Positions 1 to 5,644 of a DNA stretch of 6,141 nucleotides are shown piece by piece (the stretch's first letter is position 1; each line of letters begins with the position of its first letter). Under the pieces are notes generated by a model. It worked only from the letters and a program-made list of their open reading frames with translations. It did not search any database and was not told the DNA's origin. The position numbers were made by a program, and so were the translations under genes. Origin of the DNA: Thiomonas sp. (GTDB lineage: Bacteria > Pseudomonadota > Gammaproteobacteria > Burkholderiales > Burkholderiaceae_C); assembly GCA_027451915.1 (NCBI GenBank), contig DAIDHU010000037.1:1-6141 (forward strand), read 5' to 3'.

Positions 1-229
1 CGGACCGACGGTCCCCGACCTGCAAGGCCTCTACGCGGATTCCTTTCCGGCCTACGCGGCCTGGAGACAGACCCATCCGTCGCTGTCGCTAGACGCCCCG
101 GTCGAGGTTCGAAGCGCGAGCATCGTCGCGTATCTGGGCGGCCACATGGGCGCGTTCTCGGGATCAGCCTATGTGCCGGCGCTGGTTCCCGGCGGCGTCG
201 ATCTGGCCCGCCTGAACGTCACCCCCTGA
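1..229 (+). CDS. DUF2844 domain protein, C-terminal part (5' end outside window)
   Basis: The frame is open from the left edge (first full codon at base 2) to a TGA at 227-229, giving 75 residues of the C-terminus. The fragment starts with GPTVPDL and ends with the segment GGHMGAFSGSAYVPALVPGG. From memory these match the DUF2844 pattern, a GP-x-x-PDL block followed by a G-x-AYVP-x-LVP-x-GV ending. Family members are small exported proteins of unknown function in Burkholderiales and relatives, commonly encoded next to a DUF3443 gene, as here. The signal peptide expected at the N-terminus lies outside the window. The DUF3443 gene starts 72 bases downstream on the same strand, so co-transcription is likely. 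No function can be assigned from sequence; the partner's envelope location suggests this protein also acts in the periplasm or outer envelope (inference). Confidence 0.82.
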   Translation, partial: GPTVPDLQGLYADSFPAYAAWRQTHPSLSLDAPVEVRSASIVAYLGGHMGAFSGSAYVPALVPGGVDLARLNVTP

Positions 230-253
230 TCCGGGCCCGAGTGCCCTCGCCCG

Positions 254-277
254 CGCGGGCCTCGCCGAGGCGCCGCG
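254..277 (+). other. GC-rich stem-loop between the DUF2844 and DUF3443 genes
   Basis: Bases 254-263 (CGCGGGCCTC) pair with 267-277 (GAGGCGCCGCG) through ten base pairs with one bulged G at 272 and a GCC loop at 264-266. It lies 24 bases after the DUF2844 stop and 24 bases before the DUF3443 ATG. No run of T follows, so it is not a classical intrinsic terminator. It could set the ratio of the two products by attenuation, RNA processing or mRNA protection, or it could be a by-product of very high GC content. The structure is seen in the sequence; the function is a guess. Confidence 0.35.
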
Positions 278-301
278 GGCCCACGCCGAACGACTCCCGC
301 C

Positions 302-1525
302 ATGAATTCCTCCCCGAGCATCCGTACCTTCCTGTTCTCGGCCTCGCTGGGCCTGCCGCTGCTGGTGGCGGCCTGCGGAGGCGGGGGTGGCTCCACTTCG
401 TCCACCAGCAGCGCCACGACCACCTCCAACCAGTTGGCCATCACCGTGGAGCAGAACCCCGACGTGACCGCCATCGAGCCGACCACGGTCACGACCGACG
501 TCCCCTACGCCACCGTGACCGTGTGCGACGCCTCGAACAACTGCCAGAGCATCCCCCACGTGACCGTGGATACCGGCTCCTACGGCCTGCGACTGCTGCA
601 AAGCGCGCTCACCTCGGTGAACTTACCGCTGGATACCACCTCGTCGGGCCAGGACCTCGCCGAATGCGAGATTTTCGGCAGCGGCTACACCTGGGGCGGC
701 GTCGCCCACGCCGTGATCAAGCTGGCCGGGGAAACCACCTCCTCGATCCCCATCGAGATCATCGGTGCCCCGGGCCTGCCGTCCGCTCCGGCCGCCTGCA
801 CCGCCAAGGACCCCACCGACGCAGGCAGCATCTCGGTGATTCACTCCAATGGCATCCTGGGCGTCGGCCCCATGATCGCCGACAGAGGCGACTATTTCAG
901 CTGCACCTCGAGCGCTTGCACCCCGCTGAGCGGGAGCTCGACGCCGGCCACCTCGGCGATGGTGTCCAACCCGGTGGCCTTTTTCTCCAGCTCCGACACC
1001 AACGGCATCGTGTTCCAGCTTCCGGCCGTGTCGGCCAGCGGCGCGGCCGCGACCTCGGGCACCGTCACCTTCGGCGTGGGCACGCAATCCGACAACTCCA
1101 TCAGCGGCTATACGGTCATTCCACTGGACAACGTGGGCCACCTGATGGTGCAGGTCGGAGGCAAGAGCTATGTGTCGTCCTACCTCGACAGCGGCTCCAG
1201 CCTGTATGTGGCGCCCTTCAACGTCCCCTACAACACCTCCACCGACTATTTCTCGCCCAGCTCGCTGCAGCAGATTCCCATCGTGCTGACGAGCAACAGC
1301 GGATCCAGCACCAGCTCCTACAGCTCGTCGGTGGATCTGGCATCCCCCGCGTCCCTGAGTCTGAGCCCGAGCCTGGTGGCCTTCGACGACATCGGCATCT
1401 ACTCGACCAGCACCACCACCGTGGACCTGGGCCTGCCGTTCTTTTTCGGCAAGACCATCGCCTATGTCTTCAATGGCATGTCGAGCAGCGCCGGCACCGG
1501 CCCCCTGAACGCCATCGCGCCCTGA
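302..1525 (+). CDS. DUF3443 family lipoprotein with pepsin-like (A1 aspartic protease) landmarks
   Basis: The product has 407 residues. Residues 1-25 are a lipoprotein signal peptide: a basic residue at R8, a hydrophobic core, and lipobox LVAAC with Cys25 as the predicted lipidated residue. A Gly/Ser/Thr-rich linker follows (26-44). Gly26 after the Cys gives no inner-membrane retention signal, so outer-membrane anchoring is likely. Known DUF3443 blocks are present: NCQSIPHVTVDTGSYGLRLL (80-99), YTWGGV (129-134), NGILGVG (183-189), NPVAFF (223-228), FGVGTQS (257-263), LDSGSSLY (295-302) and GLPFFFGK (377-384). The family has no assigned function that I know. The order of the two D-[TS]-G-S motifs (Asp90, Asp296), a flap-like FGSGY (125-129) and hydrophobic-Gly motifs resembles pepsins, so I infer a bilobal aspartic-protease fold, active or degenerate. 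The start is chosen because it gives a clean signal peptide; no strong ribosome binding site precedes it. It lies downstream of its usual DUF2844 partner. Confidence 0.9.
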   Translation: MNSSPSIRTFLFSASLGLPLLVAACGGGGGSTSSTSSATTTSNQLAITVEQNPDVTAIEPTTVTTDVPYATVTVCDASNNCQSIPHVTVDTGSYGLRLLQSALTSVNLPLDTTSSGQDLAECEIFGSGYTWGGVAHAVIKLAGETTSSIPIEIIGAPGLPSAPAACTAKDPTDAGSISVIHSNGILGVGPMIADRGDYFSCTSSACTPLSGSSTPATSAMVSNPVAFFSSSDTNGIVFQLPAVSASGAAATSGTVTFGVGTQSDNSISGYTVIPLDNVGHLMVQVGGKSYVSSYLDSGSSLYVAPFNVPYNTSTDYFSPSSLQQIPIVLTSNSGSSTSSYSSSVDLASPASLSLSPSLVAFDDIGIYSTSTTTVDLGLPFFFGKTIAYVFNGMSSSAGTGPLNAIAP

Positions 1526-1550
1526 GCCCGGGGCGCGGCGCCGGCTCAGG
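1521..1550. terminator. Inverted repeat at the convergent gene ends; possible bidirectional terminator
   Basis: CCTGAGCC (1521-1528) is the exact reverse complement of GGCTCAGG (1543-1550), giving an 8-bp stem with a 14-base GC-rich loop. The left arm contains the DUF3443 TGA (1523-1525). The right arm contains the TGA of the opposite-strand ABC ATPase (1548-1546). The palindromic position between two convergent genes only 20 bases apart favours a shared transcription-end hairpin. Neither side has a T tract, so classical Rho-independent termination is not well supported. An RNA 3'-end stabilising stem is an alternative. Confidence 0.4.
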
Positions 1551-2613
1551 CTGCTTGCGCGGCGCGCGGCCAGGCCAGCACCTCGTGCTCGGCAAGCCGC
1601 AGCCGCACGGGCACGCCGGGGCCGAGCGCGCGGGCTTCGACCTCGCTCCAGCTCGCCCCCAGCCACAGCAGCGCCTGGGCGCATCGCACCCCCAGCAGCG
1701 CGTGCCCGGCCTGCGCGATCAACTGCTCGACGGTGCCGGACAGGAGCTGGGGCAGCGCGCGTTCCTGCGCGACGGCGCCTTGTTCGAGCGGCGTGGCACC
1801 GGCCAGGCGCAGACTCTCGGCGCCCACCGCCCAGTCCACCACGGTGCCCGGGCGCGTCCCCGCGGGCAGGGCCGCGCGCAGCTGCCTGCCCCCCTGTTCC
1901 CAGTCCAGCAGCCCGATGCCGTCGGCGCCCGGCGCCGCCTGCACGCGCGCATGGAAACGGTTGCGCAGGCCGAGCAGCGCGGCCGCAAGCGCGCTCGCCG
2001 GACGCGCGAAGACTTCCCGCGGCGGGCCTTGCTGCAAGATCCTGCGCGCGCCCAGCAACACCACCCAGTCGGCCATCGCCGCGACATGGGCGTCATGCGT
2101 GGCCGCCAGGGCGGGCATGTCCAGCGCATGCATGCGGGCGACCAGCTCGGCCAGCACCTCCTCGCGCGTGGCCGCGTCCAGCGCCGACGTGGGTTCATCC
2201 AGCAACAGCAGGCGCGGGCGGCGCGCCAGCGCCCGCGCCAGCGCCACCCGCTGCTGCTGCCCCCCCGACAACTGCGCGGGCCTGCGCTGGGCCCATTGCG
2301 ACAGCCCCACCGCATCCAGGAGTTCGAGGGCCTGCGCGCGGTGTCCGGCCAGCGAACCGCCCAGCGCGTAGGCCACGTTCTCCCAGGCGCGCATATGGGG
2401 AAACAGAGCGTAGCCCTGCGGCAGATAGCCCACCGGACGTTGCTGCGGGGGCAGCGAGCCGAAGGGTTCGCCGCGGCTGGGCACCAGCCCGGCCAGCGCC
2501 TTCAGCGTGGTGCTCTTGCCCTCGCCACTGGCGCCCAGAAGCGCCGTGAAGCCGCGCAGCTCGAAGGCCAGGCGCAAGGCCAGGGGCTGGCGAATCTCCA
2601 GTCGCACCTTCAT
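1546..2613 (-). CDS. ABC transporter ATP-binding protein, molybdate/tungstate (ModC-like) type
   Basis: The product has 355 residues and should be the cytoplasmic ATPase that drives an oxyanion importer together with the permease encoded just upstream. All ABC motifs are intact: Walker A GASGEGKST (27-35), Q-loop YLPQGYALFPH (63-73), signature LSGGQQQR (115-122), Walker B LLLLDE (135-140), D-loop SALD (143-146) and switch His173 in ATHD. The N-terminus MKVRLEIRQ and the compact nucleotide-binding domain resemble ModC. After about residue 217 there are two TOBE/Mop-like stretches (about 218-272 and 288-349), the usual oxyanion-sensing region of ModC and WtpC-type proteins. The ATG overlaps the permease stop as ATGA (2613-2610), indicating translational coupling and supporting this start over an upstream in-frame codon. 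No substrate-binding protein gene follows. Molybdate or tungstate is the best guess; sulfate is less likely. Confidence 0.85.
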   Translation of the reverse strand: MKVRLEIRQPLALRLAFELRGFTALLGASGEGKSTTLKALAGLVPSRGEPFGSLPPQQRPVGYLPQGYALFPHMRAWENVAYALGGSLAGHRAQALELLDAVGLSQWAQRRPAQLSGGQQQRVALARALARRPRLLLLDEPTSALDAATREEVLAELVARMHALDMPALAATHDAHVAAMADWVVLLGARRILQQGPPREVFARPASALAAALLGLRNRFHARVQAAPGADGIGLLDWEQGGRQLRAALPAGTRPGTVVDWAVGAESLRLAGATPLEQGAVAQERALPQLLSGTVEQLIAQAGHALLGVRCAQALLWLGASWSEVEARALGPGVPVRLRLAEHEVLAWPRAAQAA

Positions 2614-3410
2614 GCGCGAACCCCGGCCCGGCGTGACCACAGGCCACCGAGCAGCGGCAGCGGCAGGCCCACGGCGAAGAACAGCCACAGCAACGGGTAC
2701 ACCGCCGACATGCCCGTATCCTGCAGGTTCACCCACAGGCGCACCGGGATGCCCTGCGGGTAATAGGCCACGATCAGCACCACGCCGAATTCACCCAGCG
2801 CACGCACCCACGCCAGCGCCAGCGCCGCGCCCAGACCCAGCCCGGCCAGCGGAAGCGTGATGCGCACGAAGGTGCGGCTCGCCGACTGCCCCAGGCTCAT
2901 CGACATCTGCTCCAGCTCCCGCGGCACCCCTTCGAAGGCCGCGCGCGCCGCCACGATGAAATAGGGGGCGCTGGCATAGACCTGCGCCAGCACGAAGGCC
3001 GCGGGCGTATTGGTCAGCACCAGCCCCGCATGGCCCAGCGGGCGCCCCAGCCAGCCGTAGGGTCCGAAACTGATGCTCAGCAACAGGCCCATGGCCAGCG
3101 GCGGGGTCAGCAGCGGCAGCAGCACCAGGATGTCGCAGAGCCACTTGCCGGGGAACTCGCGCCGCGCCAGCAACCAGGCCGCCGGCGTGCCCAGCAGCGC
3201 CACCACCACCATGGCCAGCGCCGTGTAGACCAGCGAGGTGCTGACAGCCGCCGCGTCTCCGGGCTGCAGATGCAGGCCTGGCCAGGGCGTGCTCAGCACC
3301 AGCCCGGCGAAAGGCAGGGCCAGCGTGGCCAGCGCGGCCAGGCCCAGCGCGGCCACGACCAGGGCGCGGCGCGGAGTGGACGCGGAAAAACGGGACTGGA
3401 GGGGACTCAC
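2610..3410 (-). CDS. ABC transporter permease, ModB/WtpB-like (molybdate or tungstate)
   Basis: The product has 266 residues from a GTG start and about six membrane segments, beginning with one at roughly 16-40. The segments LLARREFPGKWLCDILVLLP (80-99, ModB-like), the EAA loop E160-G161 through G174 to ITLP (184-187), and ALGEFG (204-209) are typical of molybdate/sulfate/tungstate permeases. The following IVAYYP (213-218) looks closest to WtpB-type tungstate/molybdate permeases. The EAA loop docks on the ATPase encoded next. No in-frame ATG lies near the N-terminus. GTG at 3410-3408 is chosen because it gives a short basic leader (MSPLQSRFSASTPRR) before the first membrane helix. A GTG at 3503 is also in frame but would add 31 unlikely residues running through a hairpin. 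The stop overlaps the ATPase start. The periplasmic binding protein must be encoded elsewhere or be absent. Confidence 0.82.
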   Translation of the reverse strand: MSPLQSRFSASTPRRALVVAALGLAALATLALPFAGLVLSTPWPGLHLQPGDAAAVSTSLVYTALAMVVVALLGTPAAWLLARREFPGKWLCDILVLLPLLTPPLAMGLLLSISFGPYGWLGRPLGHAGLVLTNTPAAFVLAQVYASAPYFIVAARAAFEGVPRELEQMSMSLGQSASRTFVRITLPLAGLGLGAALALAWVRALGEFGVVLIVAYYPQGIPVRLWVNLQDTGMSAVYPLLWLFFAVGLPLPLLGGLWSRRAGVRA

Positions 3411-3463
3411 GTCGGAGCAGCTGCCGCGGCGAGCGGCCTGGCCATGGAAACCCCGGCCATCAT
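3407..3463 (-). other. Possible 18-codon leader ORF ending in a GTGA overlap with the permease start
   Basis: On the - strand, ATGATG at 3463-3458 opens a frame of 18 codons (MMAGVSMARPLAAAAAPT) that ends with a TGA at 3409-3407. That TGA overlaps the proposed permease GTG (3410-3408) as GTGA. Termination of the short frame could feed ribosomes to the otherwise poorly signalled GTG. No ribosome binding site precedes its ATG, and so short a frame can easily occur by chance. I list it because it bears on the start choice for the permease, not because I am confident that it is expressed. Confidence 0.2.
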
Positions 3464-3473
3464 AAGCAAGCCA

Positions 3474-3498
3474 GGCCGCGCCGGGGCCGGGCGCGGCC
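3474..3498 (-). terminator. Perfect 9-bp hairpin after the MFS gene; possible terminator
   Basis: GGCCGCGCC (3474-3482) and GGCGCGGCC (3490-3498) are exact reverse complements separated by a 7-base loop. The hairpin begins 5 bases beyond the stop of the MFS gene (3506-3504) in the direction of transcription. The - strand sequence that follows, TGGCTTGCTT, is only moderately T-rich, so it is an imperfect intrinsic terminator at best. It probably separates the DUF1840-MFS unit from the ABC genes or reduces read-through into them. There is no clear promoter between it and the permease start. Confidence 0.42.
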
Positions 3499-3503
3499 GC
3501 CAC

Positions 3504-5159
3504 TCAGTCGCCGGCGCATAGATCGATTCCGCGGGTCTCGGGAAGCAGCAGCATGCCGACCAGAAAACTCCCCGCGGCCACGATCACCGGATACCACAGG
3601 CCATGGTAGATGCCGCCGTCGTGCGCCACCAGCGCGAAGGCCACCGTCGGCACCATGCCTCCGAACCAGCCGTTCCCCAGGTTGTAGGGCAGGCCCATCG
3701 AGGTGTAGCGGATGCGCGTGGGAAACAGCTCCACCAGGCTGGCCGCGATGGGTCCGTAGACCAGCGCCACATCGGCCACCAGCAGGGTCAGGATCACCAC
3801 CACCAGCGGGCGGTTGACCTGACTCGGATCCGCGTGTCGAGGGTAGCCCGCGGCGCTCACCGCATCGCGCAGGGCCTGGCGCAGCGCTTGCTGGCGCTGC
3901 GCCAGTTCCACCTCGGACATGCCCCCCGCATTGAAGGCCGCCACGCTGCGCGCGCCGACCTCGATGCGCGCGGTGCCCCGCGCGTCCCGGCGCCGGTAGT
4001 CGACCGCCACGTCGCTCAGCGCCTGCTTGGCGATGTCGCAGGAATGGGTGAAGGGCCTTGCGCCGTCGGAGCGCAAGGGGAAGGAGCAATCGGCGGGATC
4101 GGCCAGCAGCACCACCGGGTGGCGCGCCATGGCCCGCGCCAGCGCGGGATTGGCGGCTGCCGTGAGGGCGTGGAACATGGGGAAGTAGCCCAGCGCCGCC
4201 AGCAGACAGCCCGAAAGCATCACCGGGCGCCGCCCCACGCGATCGGACAGGCGCCCGAACAGCCAGAACAGCGGAATCGCCAGCACCAGCGAGATGCCGA
4301 TGAGCACGCCGGCCAGTCCGCCGTCGACCTTGAGCGTGTGGGTCAGGAACACCAGCACGTAGAACTGGCCCGTGTACCAGATCACCCCCTGGCCCGCCGT
4401 CATGCCGAACAGCGCCACCATCACGCGCCGGAGATTGGGCCCGCGCCCCAGGGCCTCCGACAACGGCGCCTTGGACGTGCGCCCGGCGCGCCGGATGCGC
4501 ACGAAGGCCGGTGACTCGTTCAGGCGCAGGCGCATCCAGACCGACACCGCCAGCAGCGCGCTGGAGGCCAGGAAAGGCAGGCGCCAGCCCCAGGCGGCGA
4601 AGGCCTGGTCACCCAGCACACGGCGCAGCCCCACGTTGACCAGCAGGGAGAACAGCAGACCCAGGGTTGCGGTGGTCTGCAGCCAGGAGGTGTAGGCCCC
4701 CCGTGCCTGGCGCGGCGCGTATTCGCCCACGTAGGTGGCGGCCCCCCCGTACTCCCCGCCCAGCGCCAGGCCCTGCAGCAGTCGCAGCGCCACCAGGATC
4801 AGCGGCGCGGCCACGCCAATGCTGGCGTAGCCGGGCAGCAGCCCCACGATGAAAGTGGACAGCCCCATCAACAGGATGGTCACGAGAAAGGTGTACTTGC
4901 GTCCGATGAGATCGCCCAGCCTGCCGAACAGCAGCGCGCCGAAGGGACGCACCAGGAAGCCCGAGGCGAAGGCCAGCAGGGCGAAGATGAAGGCCGAACC
5001 CCGGTCCAGCCCGGCGAAGAACTCGTCGCCGATGATCCCGGCCAGGGAGCCGTACAGATAGAAGTCGTACCACTCGAACACCGTGCCCAGCGCCGAGGCC
5101 ACGAGCACGCGGCGCTGCTCCGGGCTCAGCGCATGCGGCGCGGGAAGTGGCGGGGACAT
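3504..5159 (-). CDS. MFS transporter, metabolite:H+ symporter (MHS) family, with a periplasmic insert
   Basis: The product has 551 residues and should be an inner-membrane, proton-coupled symporter for a small organic solute, probably a carboxylate, aromatic acid or osmolyte of the ProP/ShiA/KgtP type; the substrate cannot be read from sequence. Evidence: MHS opening TVFEWYDFYLYG (26-37), motif A RPFGALLFGRLGDLIGRK (71-88), a second copy GRLSDRVGRR (302-311), the block GLALGGEYGGAATYVGEYAP (130-149), and C-terminal LPETRG (539-544). Family members are usually about 430-450 residues. The excess is one insert at about 337-450 between predicted helices 9 and 10, on the periplasmic side by the usual topology, with Cys358 and Cys374. 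I recall similar inserts in a proteobacterial subfamily, so it is unlikely to be an artefact. The ATG at 5159 matches the family N-terminus; no Shine-Dalgarno sequence is seen. It lies 8 bases after the DUF1840 gene, so the two are probably co-transcribed. Confidence 0.9.
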   Translation of the reverse strand: MSPPLPAPHALSPEQRRVLVASALGTVFEWYDFYLYGSLAGIIGDEFFAGLDRGSAFIFALLAFASGFLVRPFGALLFGRLGDLIGRKYTFLVTILLMGLSTFIVGLLPGYASIGVAAPLILVALRLLQGLALGGEYGGAATYVGEYAPRQARGAYTSWLQTTATLGLLFSLLVNVGLRRVLGDQAFAAWGWRLPFLASSALLAVSVWMRLRLNESPAFVRIRRAGRTSKAPLSEALGRGPNLRRVMVALFGMTAGQGVIWYTGQFYVLVFLTHTLKVDGGLAGVLIGISLVLAIPLFWLFGRLSDRVGRRPVMLSGCLLAALGYFPMFHALTAAANPALARAMARHPVVLLADPADCSFPLRSDGARPFTHSCDIAKQALSDVAVDYRRRDARGTARIEVGARSVAAFNAGGMSEVELAQRQQALRQALRDAVSAAGYPRHADPSQVNRPLVVVILTLLVADVALVYGPIAASLVELFPTRIRYTSMGLPYNLGNGWFGGMVPTVAFALVAHDGGIYHGLWYPVIVAAGSFLVGMLLLPETRGIDLCAGD

Positions 5160-5167
5160 GGAGGGAT

Positions 5168-5482
5168 TCAAACGCCCCACACCACCGGAGTGTCGGCTTC
5201 CAGGCTGCGCTTGAGCAGCTGCACGAAAGGCCAGGCCCGCTGGCGCAGCGTGACAGCCTGGCCCGAGGCCGGGGCGCCGCCCTGCGCGGCGGGGTCGCCG
5301 CCGCGCGCGCGCTCGTCCTCGTCCACCGCCGCCTGCAGGGCGGCGATGGCACGCGCCATGTCGGCCGGCTCGATGATGCCCTGCGGGCCCGGCTGCTTGC
5401 CGATGATGCCCAGGATGCGCTCGGCGGGCCCCTGGTTCATGAACAGGTCGGAATCGGCGCGGGAACGGAACTTGTACATCAT
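5168..5482 (-). CDS. DUF1840 domain-containing protein
   Basis: The product is 104 residues, acidic and soluble, with no signal peptide or membrane segment. It has the marks I associate with DUF1840: the MMYKFRS start, GIIGK then GPQGIIEPADM (25-42) followed by an AIAALQAAV helix, a variable Gly/Ala-rich linker (about 58-76), VTLRQRAWPFVQLL (77-90), and the conserved ending PVVWGV (99-104). The length of about 105 is normal for the family, so the gene is complete. Its function is unknown; the family is common in Burkholderiales. The first of two adjacent ATG codons (5482-5480) is chosen by the family N-terminus; no Shine-Dalgarno sequence is visible. It is the first gene of a likely two-gene unit with the MFS transporter, and it is divergent from cydA across a 217-base control region. 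The link to the transporter may be only positional. Confidence 0.88.
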   Translation of the reverse strand: MMYKFRSRADSDLFMNQGPAERILGIIGKQPGPQGIIEPADMARAIAALQAAVDEDERARGGDPAAQGGAPASGQAVTLRQRAWPFVQLLKRSLEADTPVVWGV

Positions 5483-5523
5483 GGCTCGAGGCGGCGCTGC
5501 CGCGGCTGGGAATGCATGTGCGC

Positions 5524-5549
5524 AGCATAAAGGCCTTGCGCCCCGGCAA
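5524..5549 (-). promoter_or_regulatory. Weak promoter candidate for the DUF1840-MFS unit
   Basis: Read on the - strand, TATGCT (5529-5524) matches the -10 consensus at four of six positions. TTGCCG (5549-5544) resembles a -35 box. The spacer is only 14 bases, shorter than the usual 16-18, which is the main weakness. The -10 would lie about 41 bases from the DUF1840 ATG, a sensible leader length. It is the only AT-richer spot in this very GC-rich intergenic region. Confidence 0.2.
5536..5549. promoter_or_regulatory. TTG-N8-CAA dyad, degenerate FNR/CRP-family-like site
   Basis: The 14 bases TTGCGCCCCGGCAA have TTG and CAA at the ends with the same spacing as the FNR/Anr box (TTGAT-N4-ATCAA), but the inner AT positions are replaced by C/G. 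Cytochrome bd genes are often controlled by FNR or Anr in low oxygen, which is why it is worth listing. It lies about 150 bases upstream of the cydA start, far for a direct activator site, and overlaps the -35 of the candidate divergent promoter. A chance match is quite possible. Confidence 0.15.
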
Positions 5550-5563
5550 CCAGCGGCGCCGAC

Positions 5564-5580
5564 CCGGACATGCGGTCCGG
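5564..5580. repeat. Inverted repeat CCGGAC-N5-GTCCGG in the divergent control region
   Basis: CCGGAC (5564-5569) and GTCCGG (5575-5580) are exact reverse complements with a 5-base spacer (ATGCG). This 17-bp dyad lies about 80 bases from the DUF1840 start and about 120 from the cydA start. The dimensions suit either a dimeric repressor operator or a small RNA hairpin in a cydA leader. No T tract follows, which argues against a terminator. No known regulator site is recognised. Confidence 0.3.
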
Positions 5581-5644
5581 CTTCATGCCCACGCACCCTT
5601 GTCGGGATCCAGGGAACCCGCGGGCCGCGCTGACGCCGCCGCCG

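Noticed and set aside
623..1684. A 353-codon open frame on the - strand opposite the DUF3443 gene.
   Set aside because: The product is an Arg/Gly/Ala-rich string with no recognisable motif, and it runs across the palindrome and both real stop codons.
2614..2736. A 41-residue N-terminal extension of the ABC ATPase.
   Set aside because: It would overlap the permease gene by more than 120 bases and add sequence unlike ModC-type N-termini; the ATGA junction gives a better start.
241..2763. An 840-codon open frame on the + strand spanning both the DUF3443 gene and the opposite-strand ABC ATPase gene.
   Set aside because: Its translation is Arg/His/Gln/Pro-rich low-complexity sequence without any domain, and it overlaps two well-supported genes in another frame or strand. 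Long accidental frames are expected in DNA this rich in G and C.
3411..3503. A molybdenum-cofactor riboswitch or another known riboswitch ahead of the ABC genes.
   Set aside because: The region is only 93 bases and is dominated by one simple GC hairpin; none of the conserved multi-helix features of the known Moco RNA motif could be made out by eye.
3810..4151. The MFS insert as a frameshift, a fused foreign domain or a broken gene.
   Set aside because: The frame is continuous, transmembrane segments resume normally after it, base use matches the rest of the gene, and similar inserts are recalled from related transporters.
3603..4514. A 303-codon + strand open frame opposite the MFS gene.
   Set aside because: It is His/Arg/Gln-rich with no motif; the opposite strand encodes a clear MHS transporter over the whole stretch.
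5160..5549. A 130-residue N-terminal extension of the MFS protein.
   Set aside because: This stretch is the DUF1840 gene in another frame, and the extension is Arg/Gly/Ala/His-rich. MHS proteins begin shortly before the FEWYDFYLYG block.
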